The position numbers were made by a program, and so were the translations under genes. Shown piece after piece: positions 30,444 to 41,716 of a DNA stretch of 64,000 nucleotides. The notes under the pieces were generated by a model. That model worked only from the letters and a program-made list of their open reading frames with translations, was not told the origin of the DNA and did no database searches. This DNA comes from Orobanche coerulescens (Eukaryota > Streptophyta > Magnoliopsida > Lamiales > Orobanchaceae): positions 143,265,001 to 143,329,000 of the forward strand of contig CM065815.1 in NCBI GenBank assembly GCA_033398695.1, in the 5' to 3' direction. The stretch's first letter is position 1; each line of letters starts with the position of its first letter.

Positions 30444-32906
30444 TATAACACCCCAAACTAGGCGGATATTACAGTGCCGTGGACCCCCGACTGGGACCCA
30501 CCAGGCTAATGAAAATGAGTAAATTACGCAGGGTAAATGTAGTACCGAACCACATTACACAATTAATTACTCCGATAAGGAGTTTCATACAACACACCCA
30601 GGATGATACTGAATACAAGTATATTTTATATGGAGATAAAATATACACCACTGAGTGAAATGAATATTCAAACGGAATGTCTGCAGCGGAATAAATGAAG
30701 GAAACATAAATGATCGAAAAGACGGGGCCCCTACTAGTATCATCGGGACTCCTCGCCACCGTGCTCTCCCGTGCTTTAGCCTTGCCATGACCTCAAAACA
30801 AGATCCCCAACGGCCGGGCCATAGAACAACAATCCTCAAGAGTTGAAAATACAAAATCATGAGTTATCCACGGTTATACAATATCCTGTCGAAACATACG
30901 CAATCAAACATGCTATATGAATCAACAAATGATACGGCTCAAAGGAATGGCGCCACACTACGTCCGGGATGGAAATGTGTCCGTGCACAAGCCACCAACG
31001 AGTATCGATCGAATACACGTGTGGTCTTGTACCTAATCGCCTCACGAAGCCATCAACTCGTGTGCACACCCAATGTGAGGCCACCAACCAACACACGACT
31101 ATAATGTGCCCGACATGAAAATCCTACACATACCAACCGGCACGCCAAGATGACCCTAATGCCACAATATGACAAAAGTGACAACGAAAATGAATAATGA
31201 CTCACCAAGATTAAATGATGGTGGAATGAATGACAGCTTAATGAAATGATTGGAACCGTCGTTCCTTATGACTGAGGTGATTAATTGACAATGACAAGTT
31301 TTGATACGGTTAATACAATGATGAATGAGTTACGATTATGAATGAACAACATCAAAAGGAATGAATATCCTTTTAACCGAGTAAGAATTAACTTACTCAA
31401 TACCGATGAAGAATGTCCGTCCACGAACAACGTCCTAAATGAAATGCCTACGCCGAACAACCTTGAATAACAATAATTACCAACAATCGTTCAATACACG
31501 TATCAAGCAACTAAACACGACTAACCCAAAGGTCGAAAACAACGATAATCAAACTCATAGGGGCATTCCAACGAATACGTAACCAAACACACGACTTCGA
31601 AAATATCCCATCCCGAATATATCGAAACCAACACCAAAATGAGTATATCGAACTAACAAAACACTTCAATGATATCAATAATCCATTAAGAATCCACAAT
31701 TCGAGATTACAACTACATTAATCGGAAAATCCCCAAATAACCGAAGTCAACCCCAAGGGTTCTTGAAATAATTCCGAAATAACCATTAAATCCGTAAGAA
31801 TATACTTATCCAAGGTAGATAATCCATATCTAACATATTCCAATGATAATCCAAGCTTACACGAAGAAATCGGAAGGAAAAACCCAAAAATCCGAAATTC
31901 TAGATCCAAGAGATTAATACCTTTGATTCGATGTTAAGGAGATGATGAAGTGATGACAATCCAACTCAAAGACTTGAAGATGATGATGGACGATAGAAGC
32001 TCGAAGAGAACTCTCCAAAATGCCCAAAATCGCCCGAAACCGATGAGGGAATGAGAAAGGATGATAAAATGACGAACTCAGGCTAACTGTCTAATATATA
32101 GCCATTCCAGGTTAGCGTGCGCTAGCCCTTGTGCGTAGCGTGAGCTAACGGGTAATTTGGGTAGTCCAGTACCCACTGTCCGAACACGGTAGCGCGCGCT
32201 ACATACCCTTTTGTAGCGTGCGCTACGGTCATGCCATTAGCGTGCGTTAATACCCATTGTTAGCGTGCGCTAATGAATTATGTGATGCCCGATCGGAATC
32301 CGAAAACCTTCGTCCCTCGATTCGATCTCGATAGCGTGCGCTACAACCAACGATTAGCGTGCGCTATAATATCGATTGTGTACGCTAAATATCACTCATA
32401 GCGTGCGCTATGAATTAATCCAGTGCAGTCCAGTAGCCACTGGACTCAACCTGATCCGTCCCTAGCGCGCGCTATTCCACAGATTTAGCGTGCGCTACTA
32501 CAACCCGCTAGCGCACGCTACTTACCACTCGTAGCGTGCGCTACAAATAACTCACCTGCAGTCCAGTACCTTCTGGACTGCAACCAGGGTAACATTAGCG
32601 TGCGCTAATGCTGAGTGGTAGCGTGCGCTACCTGTACTCAATTAGCGTACTCTAAAAAGAGTACGTAGCGTGCGCTACTCCTCACGCACAGTCCACAACG
32701 AAAATGACAACGATGATAAACACGGCACGAAACTCCAATTAGATTAGTGACGAATGACGATTGATACATGATACAATTACTCTGAATGATGAATACCATG
32801 ATTGAATATGAGTGACAATTGATCATTAATGAGTGAAATTACTGAGTATCAATTACTGAATGATAAATACTGAATGATAATTACTGAATTACAACCAGGT
32901 ATTACA
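30444..32906 (-). repeat. 3' LTR of element B
   Basis: Plus start TATAACACCCC (the other copy has TGTAACACCCC) and end GGTATTACA. The last 800 bases include the 18-site palindrome array (32113-32677). TATA-like TATATATT on minus at about 32098-32091. Differences from the other LTR cluster in the first 400 bases. Confidence 0.93.
32113..32677 (-). promoter_or_regulatory. Phased TAGCGYRCGCTA array, 3' LTR of element B
   Basis: Eighteen dyad 12-mers start at 32113, 32136, 32190, 32214, 32238, 32261, 32332, 32355, about 32376, 32399, 32463, 32486, 32509, 32532, 32596, 32619, 32643 and 32666. Within clusters the step is 21-24, mostly 23. Clusters are separated by gaps of 54-71 bases; three of the gaps hold GTCCAGTA-type sequence, two of them forming hairpins with TGGACT(G). 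The array begins about 15 bases upstream of a TATA-like sequence. Function is inferred. Confidence 0.75.
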
Positions 32907-32922
32907 TACACCCCCCTTAAAA
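32907..32922 (-). other. Polypurine tract of element B
   Basis: Minus strand reads TTTTAAGGGGGGTGTA directly against the 3' LTR. Confidence 0.75.
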
Positions 32923-32939
32923 GAGTTTCGTCCCCGAAA

Positions 32940-33398
32940 CTAAGGGTCAAACAACTTGGGATAACTCTCCCGCATACTATCCTCGGTTTCCCACGTAGCC
33001 TCTTCGACTCCGTGTCTAGACCACTGAATTTTAACCAAAGGAATCGTCTTATTCCTCAACTGCTTGATTCGCCGCTCTAAAACTCGTATAGGACGTTCCT
33101 CATATGAATGATCATCGGCAATCTCGATTTCATCGAACTGAAGTATGTGACTCGGGTCGGCAACATACTTCCGCAACTGAGATACGTGAAACACATTATG
33201 AATTCGGCTCAATGCCGGAGGTAAAGCCAATCGGTAAGCTAACTCGCCTACTCGATCCAGAATCTCAAACGGTCCAATGAATCTTGGACTCAACTTACCC
33301 CTCTTCCCAAAACGGAAGATACCACGACTCGGGGATGCCTTGACCAACACATGGTCACCAGCATCGGACTCTAATGGTCGATTTACGGTTATACGCAT
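32940..33398 (-). pseudogene. Integrase C-terminus with chromodomain-like region (element B)
   Basis: An open stretch of 152 codons. It has the integrase C-terminal [20 protein letters not shown] block and [15 protein letters not shown], then a chromodomain-like end with [20 protein letters not shown] and [19 protein letters not shown]. This part of chromovirus integrases is thought to guide insertion to particular chromatin. It ends at a natural stop just before the polypurine tract. The upstream integrase core is in another frame (33870-33355), so this is a fragment. Confidence 0.88.
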
Positions 33399-33870
33399 AT
33401 GATTGGCCGACTCGAGCGGTCAACAAACGACTTCTGATCAAAGCTACCTTCTCCCGGGCGGCTATAAGTATATCGGGCTCGGTGCCGATTGACTCTGATG
33501 GGTCGTCCCAACATAAGGGAGATCGACAACGACGACCGTACCAGGCCTCGTAAGGTGCTACCTTCATCGCAGCATGCCAACTATAACTGTACGTGAACTC
33601 AAACAACAGTAATTGGGCTTCCCAATCGTCTACTAATCGAGGACGCATGCCCTCAACATGTCCTCCAATTGTCGAAAAGTCCTCTCCGATTGTCCGTCTG
33701 ACCGAGGATGAAAACGGTAATGAGATTAGCCGAGTTCCCAAAGCACGATGAACTGATTTTCCAAAATGAGACACGAATCGCCCGTCACGATCAGAAACGA
33801 TACTCTTAGGAGTACCGTGCAATCTCACTATCTCTTGATGAACAGCTGGGCAAGTCTCTCGGGACCCCAC
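33355..33870 (-). pseudogene. Integrase core (element B), broken
   Basis: Visible blocks are IVRLHGTPKSIVSDRDGRFVS (second catalytic Asp), then a scrambled stretch where the catalytic Glu block of related elements would lie, and later WEAQLLLFEFTYSYSWHAAM and APYEAWYGRRCRSPLCWDD. The zinc-binding N-terminus and first Asp are only traceable upstream to about 34000. At least two frameshifts are needed, and the Glu region is lost in this frame. Confidence 0.82.
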
Positions 33871-34000
33871 GTATCTTTAATCTCAAGGAAATGAGCTGAC
33901 TTAGTTAAGCGGTCCACGATCACCCAGATCGTATTCATGCCCCGACGACTCGTCGGCACTCTCGTGATGAAATCCATAGAAATGTCTTCCCACTTCCATT

Positions 34001-34800
34001 CTAGAATAGGAGCGGTTTCAAAGATACCCGCTGGCCGATGCCGACCTCGATTTCGGGTCTAAGGAATTCCTGTTGAAGCTCCTTCTGAACTGATAAATGA
34101 GCAAGCATCTGCTCCTGAACGGACTTATGACTCCAGGCGTCGGCGACAATGTTCGCCTTGCCTGGGTGGTAAAGGATCTCGATATCATAATCTTTGATTA
34201 GTTCCAACCACCGTCTTTGTCGCATATTTAACTCCTTCTGAGTAAATATATACTTCAACTCTTGTGATCAGTGAAGATCTAACAGGTGACGCCATACAGG
34301 TAACGACGCCAAAATTCCAAATAAAACCACTACGCTAGCTCCAGGTCGTGGGTCGGATAATTAATCAGCTAATCCGAGGAAACCTCGGATTTCCTTAACA
34401 TCTCTCGGAGGTTGCCAATCTCGAATAGCCTCCATCCTCTGATGGTCGACACGAACTCTGTCTGATGAAATTACATGCCTGAGAAAAATCACCTCGGACA
34501 TCCAGAACTCACATTAAGAAAACTTTCCATAAAGTTGCTCGCGTCTCAACACGTCGAGAACCTGATGAAGATGTACCTCGTGTTCCTCTCGATCACGAGA
34601 ATAAATCAAAATGTCATCGATGAAGACAACAACAAACTGATCAAAAAGAAAGTCGATGAAAACCCGATTCATTAACTCCATGAATACCACAGGTGCATTA
34701 GTTAGCCCGAACGGCATAACTACGAACTCATAATGACCATAGCGTGTACGAAATGCCGTCCTTGCGATACCCGACTCTTGAATTCGCAGCTGATGATATC
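34001..34800 (-). pseudogene. RT and RNase H remnants (element B)
   Basis: 34717-34514 shows [20 protein letters not shown] and the catalytic [10 protein letters not shown] block of gypsy RT. 34258-34001 shows the end of RNase H (KYIFTQKELNMRQRRWLELI, then YHPGKANIVADAWS). The stretches lie in different frames with several indels. A Cys/Arg-rich degraded part (34800-35160) precedes them. Confidence 0.82.
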
Positions 34801-35187
34801 CAGATCTTCAGTCGACCTAGGAAAAATATTGAAGCTCCCTGAAGTTGATCTAAGAGATCATCAATACGGGGTAGAGGATACTAATCTTGATCATCACGCT
34901 GTTCAACTCCTGATAATTAATACACACACGAGACGAGCCATCCTACTCCTTGGCAGATCACACTGGTGCTCCTCACGGGGACGCACTCGGTCGGAGATAA
35001 CCTTTCTCGAACTATTCCTCAAGTTGAATCTTCAACTCCTGCATTCTGGTCGGGGCCATCCGATGCGGTGTCTTCGATAATGGGGACATACCAGCTCCAA
35101 CTCAATCCTGAATTCCACTACTCTATGCGAAGGCAAACAGATAACTCGTCTGGAAATACATCGTCAATCGATGACAATGATACCACG
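34801..35187 (-). pseudogene. Degraded 5' part of RT (element B)
   Basis: Short minus-strand matches to the block that is well preserved in element A at 1-500 (QLQG, YHQL, GAP and LDQL-type words) are scattered over three frames. No continuous frame survives. Confidence 0.6.
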
Positions 35188-35543
35188 AATGATTGAACAT
35201 TTCAATTGCCCTAGAATGGTCAATCGATAAAAAAGTGATACAATGAATGATTGAACATCTCGATTGCCTTAGAAAGGCCAATCGATGAAAATGATACAAT
35301 GAATGATTGAATAGCTCGATTGCCTTAGAAAGGCCAATCGATGAAAATGATGCAATGAATGATTGAATAACTCGATTGCCTTAGAAAGGCCAATCGATGA
35401 AAATGATACAATGAATGATTGAATAACTCGATTGCCTTAGAAAGGTCAATCGATGAAAATGATACAATGAAAGATTGAATAACTCGATTGCCTTAGAAAG
35501 GCCAATCGATGGAAATGATACAATGAATGATTGAACAATTCGC
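35188..35543. repeat. Minisatellite, 56-bp unit, about six copies
   Basis: Units start AATGATTGAA at 35188 and repeat every 56-58 bases to about 35543. Each holds an inverted repeat, TCGATTGCC and GGCCAATCGA with a 7-base loop. 56 is not a multiple of three, so growth of the array breaks the protease-RT frame. It sits at the protease/RT junction. Confidence 0.9.
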
Positions 35544-35901
35544 TATGGAATTCTCCGCTCCGTCATAATAATAATTCTTCTGGAACAACGGGGATTACTT
35601 CCCTGAAGTACACATTCGACAACCAACGACGAAAAGATAGCGACCAAACGCTAACAAACACTGAGGATAGTATCAAGACGACCAAACCAACTAATACCGA
35701 AAATTACATCGTCCTAAGATAAATTCACCACGATTAGGTCCATCAACCAATCGCGGTCATTAAGCTTAATTCGGTATGATTTACGAAAAATCTTCCATCG
35801 TCAGGTAGATCGATGGTATGAGGTCCACAAGCAATAGGACTATTCCAAAATAAGTCTATTCAAACATGATTCGAAAATGAATGAATGCGGTGCGCGAGTA
35901 T
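35544..35901 (-). pseudogene. Degraded protease region (element B)
   Basis: It lies between the zinc-knuckle frame and the minisatellite. Remnants such as the ILGIDWM region can be guessed from co-linearity with element A (505-840), but several frameshifts prevent a continuous reading. Confidence 0.5.
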
Positions 35902-36635
35902 TCAAAAGGTACACACAGGTTGAAATAAAATTACGAGTATACCTGAGGTCATTCGGGCCACCGGGTCGTCGATCCTCCTCATCACATGAATCTGGGACTT
36001 GCCGGCTCCCGAACCGGACGCTCCCGTCTGATAAATATGAGCCCCAACTCTATTTGCTTCCATTGTCTTAAACGACGTTGACCAAGCAGTCTGATTCTGA
36101 ATCGCTGCTTGCTTCGGGGCCTGAGATGCCGCCGGAGCCGACTTGGAGTTCTTTCGGCAAAAACGGGCCTTATGCCCAAAATTCCCACAATTATAGCACG
36201 TGATAGACGGTTTCAGACACTGGTCAGTAATGACCCGGCCCACAATTGAAACAGTGATGGCCGAATCGCCACTCGGATCGAGATCCCGCACGATTATGCG
36301 CCGTAGAGGTCGCTCGAAACGATAGGACTCACACGAGGCTTCTTGAAGGTTGGTGACCGCCCGGATTGATTACGCTTCGCTGATTTCTTGCTGACAGATG
36401 GAAGTTGTTGTTCAGCACTTTCCTTAGCAGCTGGCTCATACGAGAGGGTTCTATCGATTAATCCGGCCAGAGTGGCGCAATGATGATTGAGCAATTGCAC
36501 ATGGGTCATCATGGCCTGCATAAAAGTGTGTGGATCAACCCGAACATCTTCTGATCGAGCCGAGTCCTGCGCACGATTTCCCGACAGCGAGTGATTATTT
36601 CCCGGGTTTCGGCCCGCACCGATCTCTCCGTGCAT
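35902..36635 (-). pseudogene. Gag remnant with zinc knuckle (element B), capsid deleted
   Basis: 36635-36294 runs from DVRVDPHTFMQAMMTH directly into VQLLNHHCATLAGLIDRTL. In element A these two stretches are separated by about 220 residues of capsid, so most of the capsid domain is missing. After a stop at 36292-36294 the next frame, 36291-35902, carries one clear zinc knuckle, CYNCGNFGHKARFC, and ends at the start of the protease (VTSGILVILFQPVCTF). A capsid-less gag cannot build a particle. Confidence 0.85.
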
Positions 36636-37244
36636 CCCCGATGACTCTCCTCATCCGAAGTAGGAAGGTCGCATAATGATTATATTTCCCGCATGATTAT
36701 CACGTTATGATTATGTCATGAGATGATGAAAATGAGTATACATGCTCTACTTAGTGATTATATGAATGATTTACTGAAGTGACATGATTATCTGATGAAA
36801 TTCTTGAAATGATTATCTTGAATAACTTAACAAGATTAATAATATGATCATCCAGATTGACAACTGAGTAATGAAATGAATTAAGTGATTAATGAGTTAA
36901 TATGATCATTCTGATCATTAATTGAGAAATGAAATGAATTAAGTGATTAATGAGTTAACATGATCGTCCTGATCATTAACTGAGAAATGAAATGAATTAA
37001 GTGATTAATGGGTTAACATGATCGTCCTTATCACAATGAATGATGATGTTTGAGGATTGTTAATTGATGAATGATGAATGAATGACTATTGCCAGAAATT
37101 ATACCATGGCGTTAGAAATCTTACAGTTCTTTGGTGCGATTGGCTCGGCATTTGCACAGTCACACGTGGCGAAAGTCCAATGATACTAGTCGATGACGAT
37201 GATTTCAAATGAGACATGACTCGGAAGGTAGTATTCAAAACCAC
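36636..37244 (-). other. Leader of element B with a 58-bp tandem repeat
   Basis: Untranslated region between primer site and gag. At 36856-37031 a unit of about 58 bases is repeated three times (GAAATGAATTAAGTGATTAATG, shortened here to its recognisable core GAATTAAGTGATTAATG, followed by TTAACATGATCGTCC). No gene. Confidence 0.75.
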
Positions 37245-37255
37245 GCTCGATACCA
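37245..37255 (-). other. Primer-binding site of element B
   Basis: Minus strand reads TGGTATCGAGC four bases inside the LTR: the iMet primer site TGGTATCAGAGC with one base missing. Confidence 0.75.
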
Positions 37256-37259
37256 ACTC

Positions 37260-39722
37260 TGTAACACCCCAAACTAGGCGGATATTACGGTCGTGGACCC
37301 CATTTGGGACCCACCGAGCTAATGAAAATGAGTAAATTACGCAGGTAAATGTAGTACCGAACCACATTACACAATTAATTACTCCGATAAGGAGTTTCAT
37401 ACAACACACCTGGGATGATATCAATACAAGTATATTTTATATGGAGATAAAATATACACCACCGAGTGAAATGAATATTCAAACGGAATGTCTGCGGCGG
37501 AATAAATGAAGGAAACATAAATGATGAAAAAGGCGGGGCCCCTACTAGTATCACTGACTCTCGCCGTCACCGTGCTCTCCCGTGCTTTAGCCTTGCCATG
37601 ACACAGCAGTATCCCCAACGAAATCGATTACGAACAACAATCCTCAAGAGTTGAAAATACACAATCATGAGTTATCCACGGTTAAACAATATCACAGCGT
37701 CGAAACATACGCAATCAAACATGCTATATGAATCAACAAATGATACGGCTCAAAGGAATGGCGTCACACTACGTCCGGGATGGAAATGTGTCCGTGCACA
37801 AGCCACCAACGAGTATCGATCGAATACACGTGTGGTCTTGTACCTAATCAGTCTCACGAAGCCATCAACTCGTGTGCACAGTTCAATGTGAGGCCACCAA
37901 CCAACACACGACTATAATGTGCCCGACATGAAAATCCTACACATACCAACCGGCACGCCAGTATGACCCGGAATGCCACAATATGACAAAAGTGACAACG
38001 AAAATGAATAATGACTCACCAAGATTAAATGATGGTGGAATGAATGACAACTTAATGAAATGATTGGAACCGTCGTTCCTTATGACTGAGGTGATTAATT
38101 GACAATGACAAGTTTTGATACGGTTAATACAATGATGAATGAGTTACGATTATGAATGAACAACATCAAAAGGAATGAATATCCTTTTAACCGAGTAAGA
38201 ATTAACTTACTCAATACCGATGAAGAATGTCCGTCCACGAACAACGTCCTAAATGAAATGCCGGTCGCTCGAACAACCTTGAATAACAATAATTACCAAC
38301 AACCGTTCAATACACGTATCAAGCAACTAAACACGACTAACCCAAAGGTCGAAAACAACGATAATCAAACTCATAGGGGCATTCCAACGAATACGTAACC
38401 AACCACACGACTTCGAAAATATCCCATCCCGAATATATCGAAACCAACACCAAAATGAGTATATCGAACTAACAAAACACTTCAATGATATCAATAATCC
38501 ATTAGGAATCCACAATTCGAGATTACAACTACATTAATCAGAAAATCCCCAAATAACCGAAGTCAACCCCAAGGGTTCTTGAAATAATTCCGAAAATAAC
38601 CATTAAATCCGTAAGAATATATTTATCCAAGGTAGATAATCCATATCTAACATATTCCAATGATAATCCAAACTTACACGAAGAAATCGGAAGGAAAAAC
38701 CCAAAAATCCGAAATTCTAGATCCAAGAGATTAATACCTTTGATTCGATGTTAAGGAGATGATGAAGTGATGACAATCCAACTCAAAGACTTGAAGATGA
38801 TGATGGATGATAGAAGCTCGAAGAGAACTCTCCAAAATGCCCAAAATCGCCCGAAACCGATGAGGGAATGAGAAAGGATGATAAAATGACGAACTCAGGC
38901 TAACTGTCTAATATATAGCCATTCCAGGTTAGCGTGCGCTAGCCCTTGTGCGTAGCGTGCGCTAACGGGTAATTTGGGTAGTCCAGTACCCACTGTCCGA
39001 ACACGGTAGCGCGCGCTACGTACCCTTTTGTAGCGTGCGCTACGGTCATGCCATTAGCGTGCGTTAATACCCATTGTTAGCGTGCGCTAACGAATTATGT
39101 GATGCCCGATCTTGGAATCCGAAACCTTCGTCCTCGATCGATCTCGATAGCGTGCGCTACAACCAACGATTAGCGTGCGCTATAATATCGATTGTGTACG
39201 CTAAATATCACTCATAGCGTGCGCTATGAATTAATCCAGTGCAGTCCAGTAGCCACTGGACTCAACCTGATCCGTCCCTAGCGTGCGCTACTCCACAGAT
39301 TTAGCGTGCGCTACTACAACCCGCTAGCGCGCGCTACTTACCACTCGTAGCGTGCGCTACAAATAACTCACCTGCAGTCCAGTACCTTATGGACTGCAAC
39401 CAGGGTAACATTAGCGTGCGCTAATGCTGAGTGGTAGCGTGCGCTACCTGTACTCAATTAGCGTACGCTAAAAAGAGTATGTAGCGTGCGCTACTCCTCA
39501 CGCACAGTCCACAACGAAAATGACAACGATGATAAACACGGCACGAAACTCCAATTAGATTAGTGACGAATGACGATTGATACACGATACAATTACTCTG
39601 AATGATGAATACCATGATTGAATATGAGTGACAATTGATCATTAATGAGTGAAATCACTGAGTATCAATTACTGAATGATAAATACTGAATGATAATTAC
39701 TGAATTACAACCGGGTATTACA
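37260..39722 (-). repeat. 5' LTR of element B
   Basis: 2463 bp, TGTAACACCCC to GGGTATTACA on plus. It carries the same 18-site array (about 38933-39494). TATA-like sequence on minus near 38918-38911, just downstream of the array in element orientation. Confidence 0.93.
38933..39494 (-). promoter_or_regulatory. Phased TAGCGYRCGCTA array, 5' LTR of element B
   Basis: Same number, order and spacing of dyad sites as in the 3' LTR. Several sites that are asymmetric in one LTR are symmetric in the other (for example TAGCGTGAGCTA against TAGCGTGCGCTA). Confidence 0.75.
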
Positions 39723-41071
39723 AGGAGCTGGTGCCGGCATCATCCGGTGAGGAGGGTGGTGTGGCTGGCCAGGCGGGTGTAATAAATGGCCCGTCGGGAT
39801 GCATGATATGGGCCGTCCATGCGGAGAGGTGCTCCTGATGATAAGCATCCCTCGCAGCTAGACGCCTCGCCTCTCGCCGGCTGGCCCGGCGGGCCTGCTC
39901 TCGCATCTCTGCTCTGACGGCAGCTATAACGCTCTCCCGCTCCGCCCGCTGCTCCTCCCGCATGGCAGCCATCAAGCTCTCTCTCTACTCATCTCATCTC
40001 TCTCTCTCTCCTCGTCTCCTCTCTCAGCTCCTCTCTCTCTCTCTCCTCAGATCCTCCCTCAGCCCATCAAACAACTCCTGCAACCTCGCTCTGTCGGGCT
40101 GCGGGCCGGCATCTCCATGCATCAACAAAAGCGGCTCGGGGGATCCCTCGTGGGCCTCCTCTAGCAGAAATCCTCTCCCCCGAGCGTGCGCCGGCGCTCC
40201 TCCCCACTGGTCAAAGTGCGATATGATGTGGTGGTCGATCGGGGCCTGGGGGGCAAGCATCGGCTCGTCGTCTGACCACGTCAGTCCCGACTGCCGGCAT
40301 AAAGCGCAGATGAGAGAGGGGTGCTTCAACCCCGTCTTGGCCCCCCCTGGATACACTGGAAGATAGATCGGACCAGGATGGGGGCCACATCGAAACGCAG
40401 CCCGGAAGTGATAGCAAAAAGTGTCTGGGCGCGGGAGAGAAAGACTGTACGGATCTGGGAGGTGGGGTCAATGCGTGCGCAGATAAAATAAAGCCAGGCA
40501 CGCCCGAGCCGGCTGAGGCGTGAGCTCCTGAAGTGAAAAGTGGAAGAACCCTGTGCCCGCTGCTCCCAGTCAGTATCGGGTTGTGCAATGGTCTCGAGCA
40601 GGGCCTCCTTCGTGAGGCTGGTCATCACTCGGTCATAGGCCGACTCATCAACCACCGGAAGCCCAAACAGCCTCCGAATGGCCGCCGTGGAGAAATCAAC
40701 AGTAACCCCTCGGACGTCGACCTGAGTCCGAGACTCTAAAGACGGCAACGTATGCCCTGCCCGAATGTGCTTCAGCAGTGCACTGCGTAGAACTCCTGCA
40801 CAATCGAGATAACCGCTGGCTCGGGAGGTGCGGCAAATCTGGCCCACCCCATCTCATCAATCATAGTGAGCATTTCCCCGTCCTAAGGAGCTGGAGTAAA
40901 ACCCCTTTCTGGAATAAGTGGTCGTGGCCGGATCTTTTCATTGAATATCCTGTGAATTTCAGGGTCCGAAAATTGGTGCCCCTCCGCCTCGGCCCGACCA
41001 CGAGAGGTCTCCCCTCGAGTAGGGGATGACTGGGTCCTAGCTCGCTTGCTCAGCTTATTTGTTCGCGCCAT
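39718..41071 (-). pseudogene. Second ORF of the Athila-like element ('putative plant transposon protein' type)
   Basis: Start at ATG 41071 (MARTNKLSKRARTQ), with a basic head, then RPRPLIPERGF at 40920, the signature that precedes the conserved domain found in many Athila-associated ORFs. The domain continues in other frames: PPEPAVISIVQEFYA, then VDVRGVTVDFSTAAIRRLFGLP, SSRLSRLGRAWLYFICARIDP, and later LKHPSLICALCRQSG. A Glu/Arg-rich coiled-coil-like stretch (REEQRAERESVIAAVRAEMR) follows. A stop after 40890 and shifts near 40790, 40340 and 40000 break it. Element B inserted near its end, so the last codons now come from the LTR. Function unknown; its position matches the env-like ORF of Athila elements. 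Confidence 0.72.
39723..39727. repeat. Element B target duplication, right copy (AGGAG)
   Basis: Exact partner of 30439-30443. Confidence 0.9.
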
Positions 41072-41079
41072 AATCAGTC

Positions 41080-41605
41080 CTGAAAAGTACAACACGAGGG
41101 TTTATTCACGCAAACAATAATAATAATGATCTACGCTCGGCTAAGGATGTCCAGCCAGAAATCCCGAATTTAACAAAATAGCGCATACGTGAGAGAAGGA
41201 AGAAATTGGACTTAAACGTTTAACCTGGATGTAAGGGTAGGGCTTGCTGTAAATTCAAAACGTATACGTTGCACGAGAAATTCAAAAGATTGCTTTTCCA
41301 AAGAAAATTTTTCATTTAGGCAATTTATTAAACACCTTGAGGGCACAAGTTTACTTGAAGAATAAACATAGTTATAGCTCGATTCAACCCCCAAAAACTG
41401 AAACATAATTCAATCATCATCAACTCAACACATTCAACTCATTCACATTCCAAGCTAACCATGAAAAATTGATTAAAACTACCATGTTATCCTCTAAACA
41501 ATCCTAAAACTTTTTGAAGGAAAAATAACATGCTCAATCCATCCAAAGTATAAACAACTTCAAATCTAAACCATAAACAAGTAGAGATTAACGATTGGAA
41601 CGTAC
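41080..41605 (-). other. Predicted leader intron before the second ORF
   Basis: The donor reads AAAAG|GTACGT (boundary 41606/41605) and the acceptor TTTTCAG|GACTG (41080/41079), eight bases before the ATG at 41071. Both match plant consensus well. Splicing would join a promoter-proximal leader to the ORF. This is prediction only. Confidence 0.45.
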
Positions 41606-41716
41606 CTTTTGAAGATTGCAAGAAGAAATCGCAGGAAAAAATGGAAGAACTTCGTCGGCCGGTTCGCGCGCTGGGGAGGGAAAGAGAAAGGAAGAAAATA
41701 ATACCTGGGTGCTCGG

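Larger units (their letters stand above)
30444..39722 (-). mobile_element. Ty3/gypsy element B (Tekay-like chromovirus), nested
   Basis: Complete 9279-bp unit: LTRs 30444-32906 and 37260-39722 (both 2463 bp), exact AGGAG duplications, a tRNA-iMet-type primer site, gag remnants, zinc knuckle, protease remnant, RT, RNase H and integrase with a C-terminal chromodomain-like region, then a polypurine tract. The internal region is only 4.35 kb, shorter than usual, because most of the gag capsid and parts of protease-RT are lost. All frames are broken, so it is defective. Confidence 0.94.

Noticed and set aside
30859..31104. ORFs repeated in both LTRs of element B (for example 30859-31104 and 37667-37891)
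   Set aside because: Their similarity only reflects the LTR repeat; no domain is present and frames differ by indels.
32113..32677. Palindrome array as a CRISPR or bacterial operator array
   Set aside because: The window is nuclear plant DNA and the array sits inside LTRs, so a prokaryotic reading does not fit.
35188..35543. CRISPR-like regular repeats
   Set aside because: Tandem copies have no unique spacers and the context is a plant retrotransposon, so this is a minisatellite.
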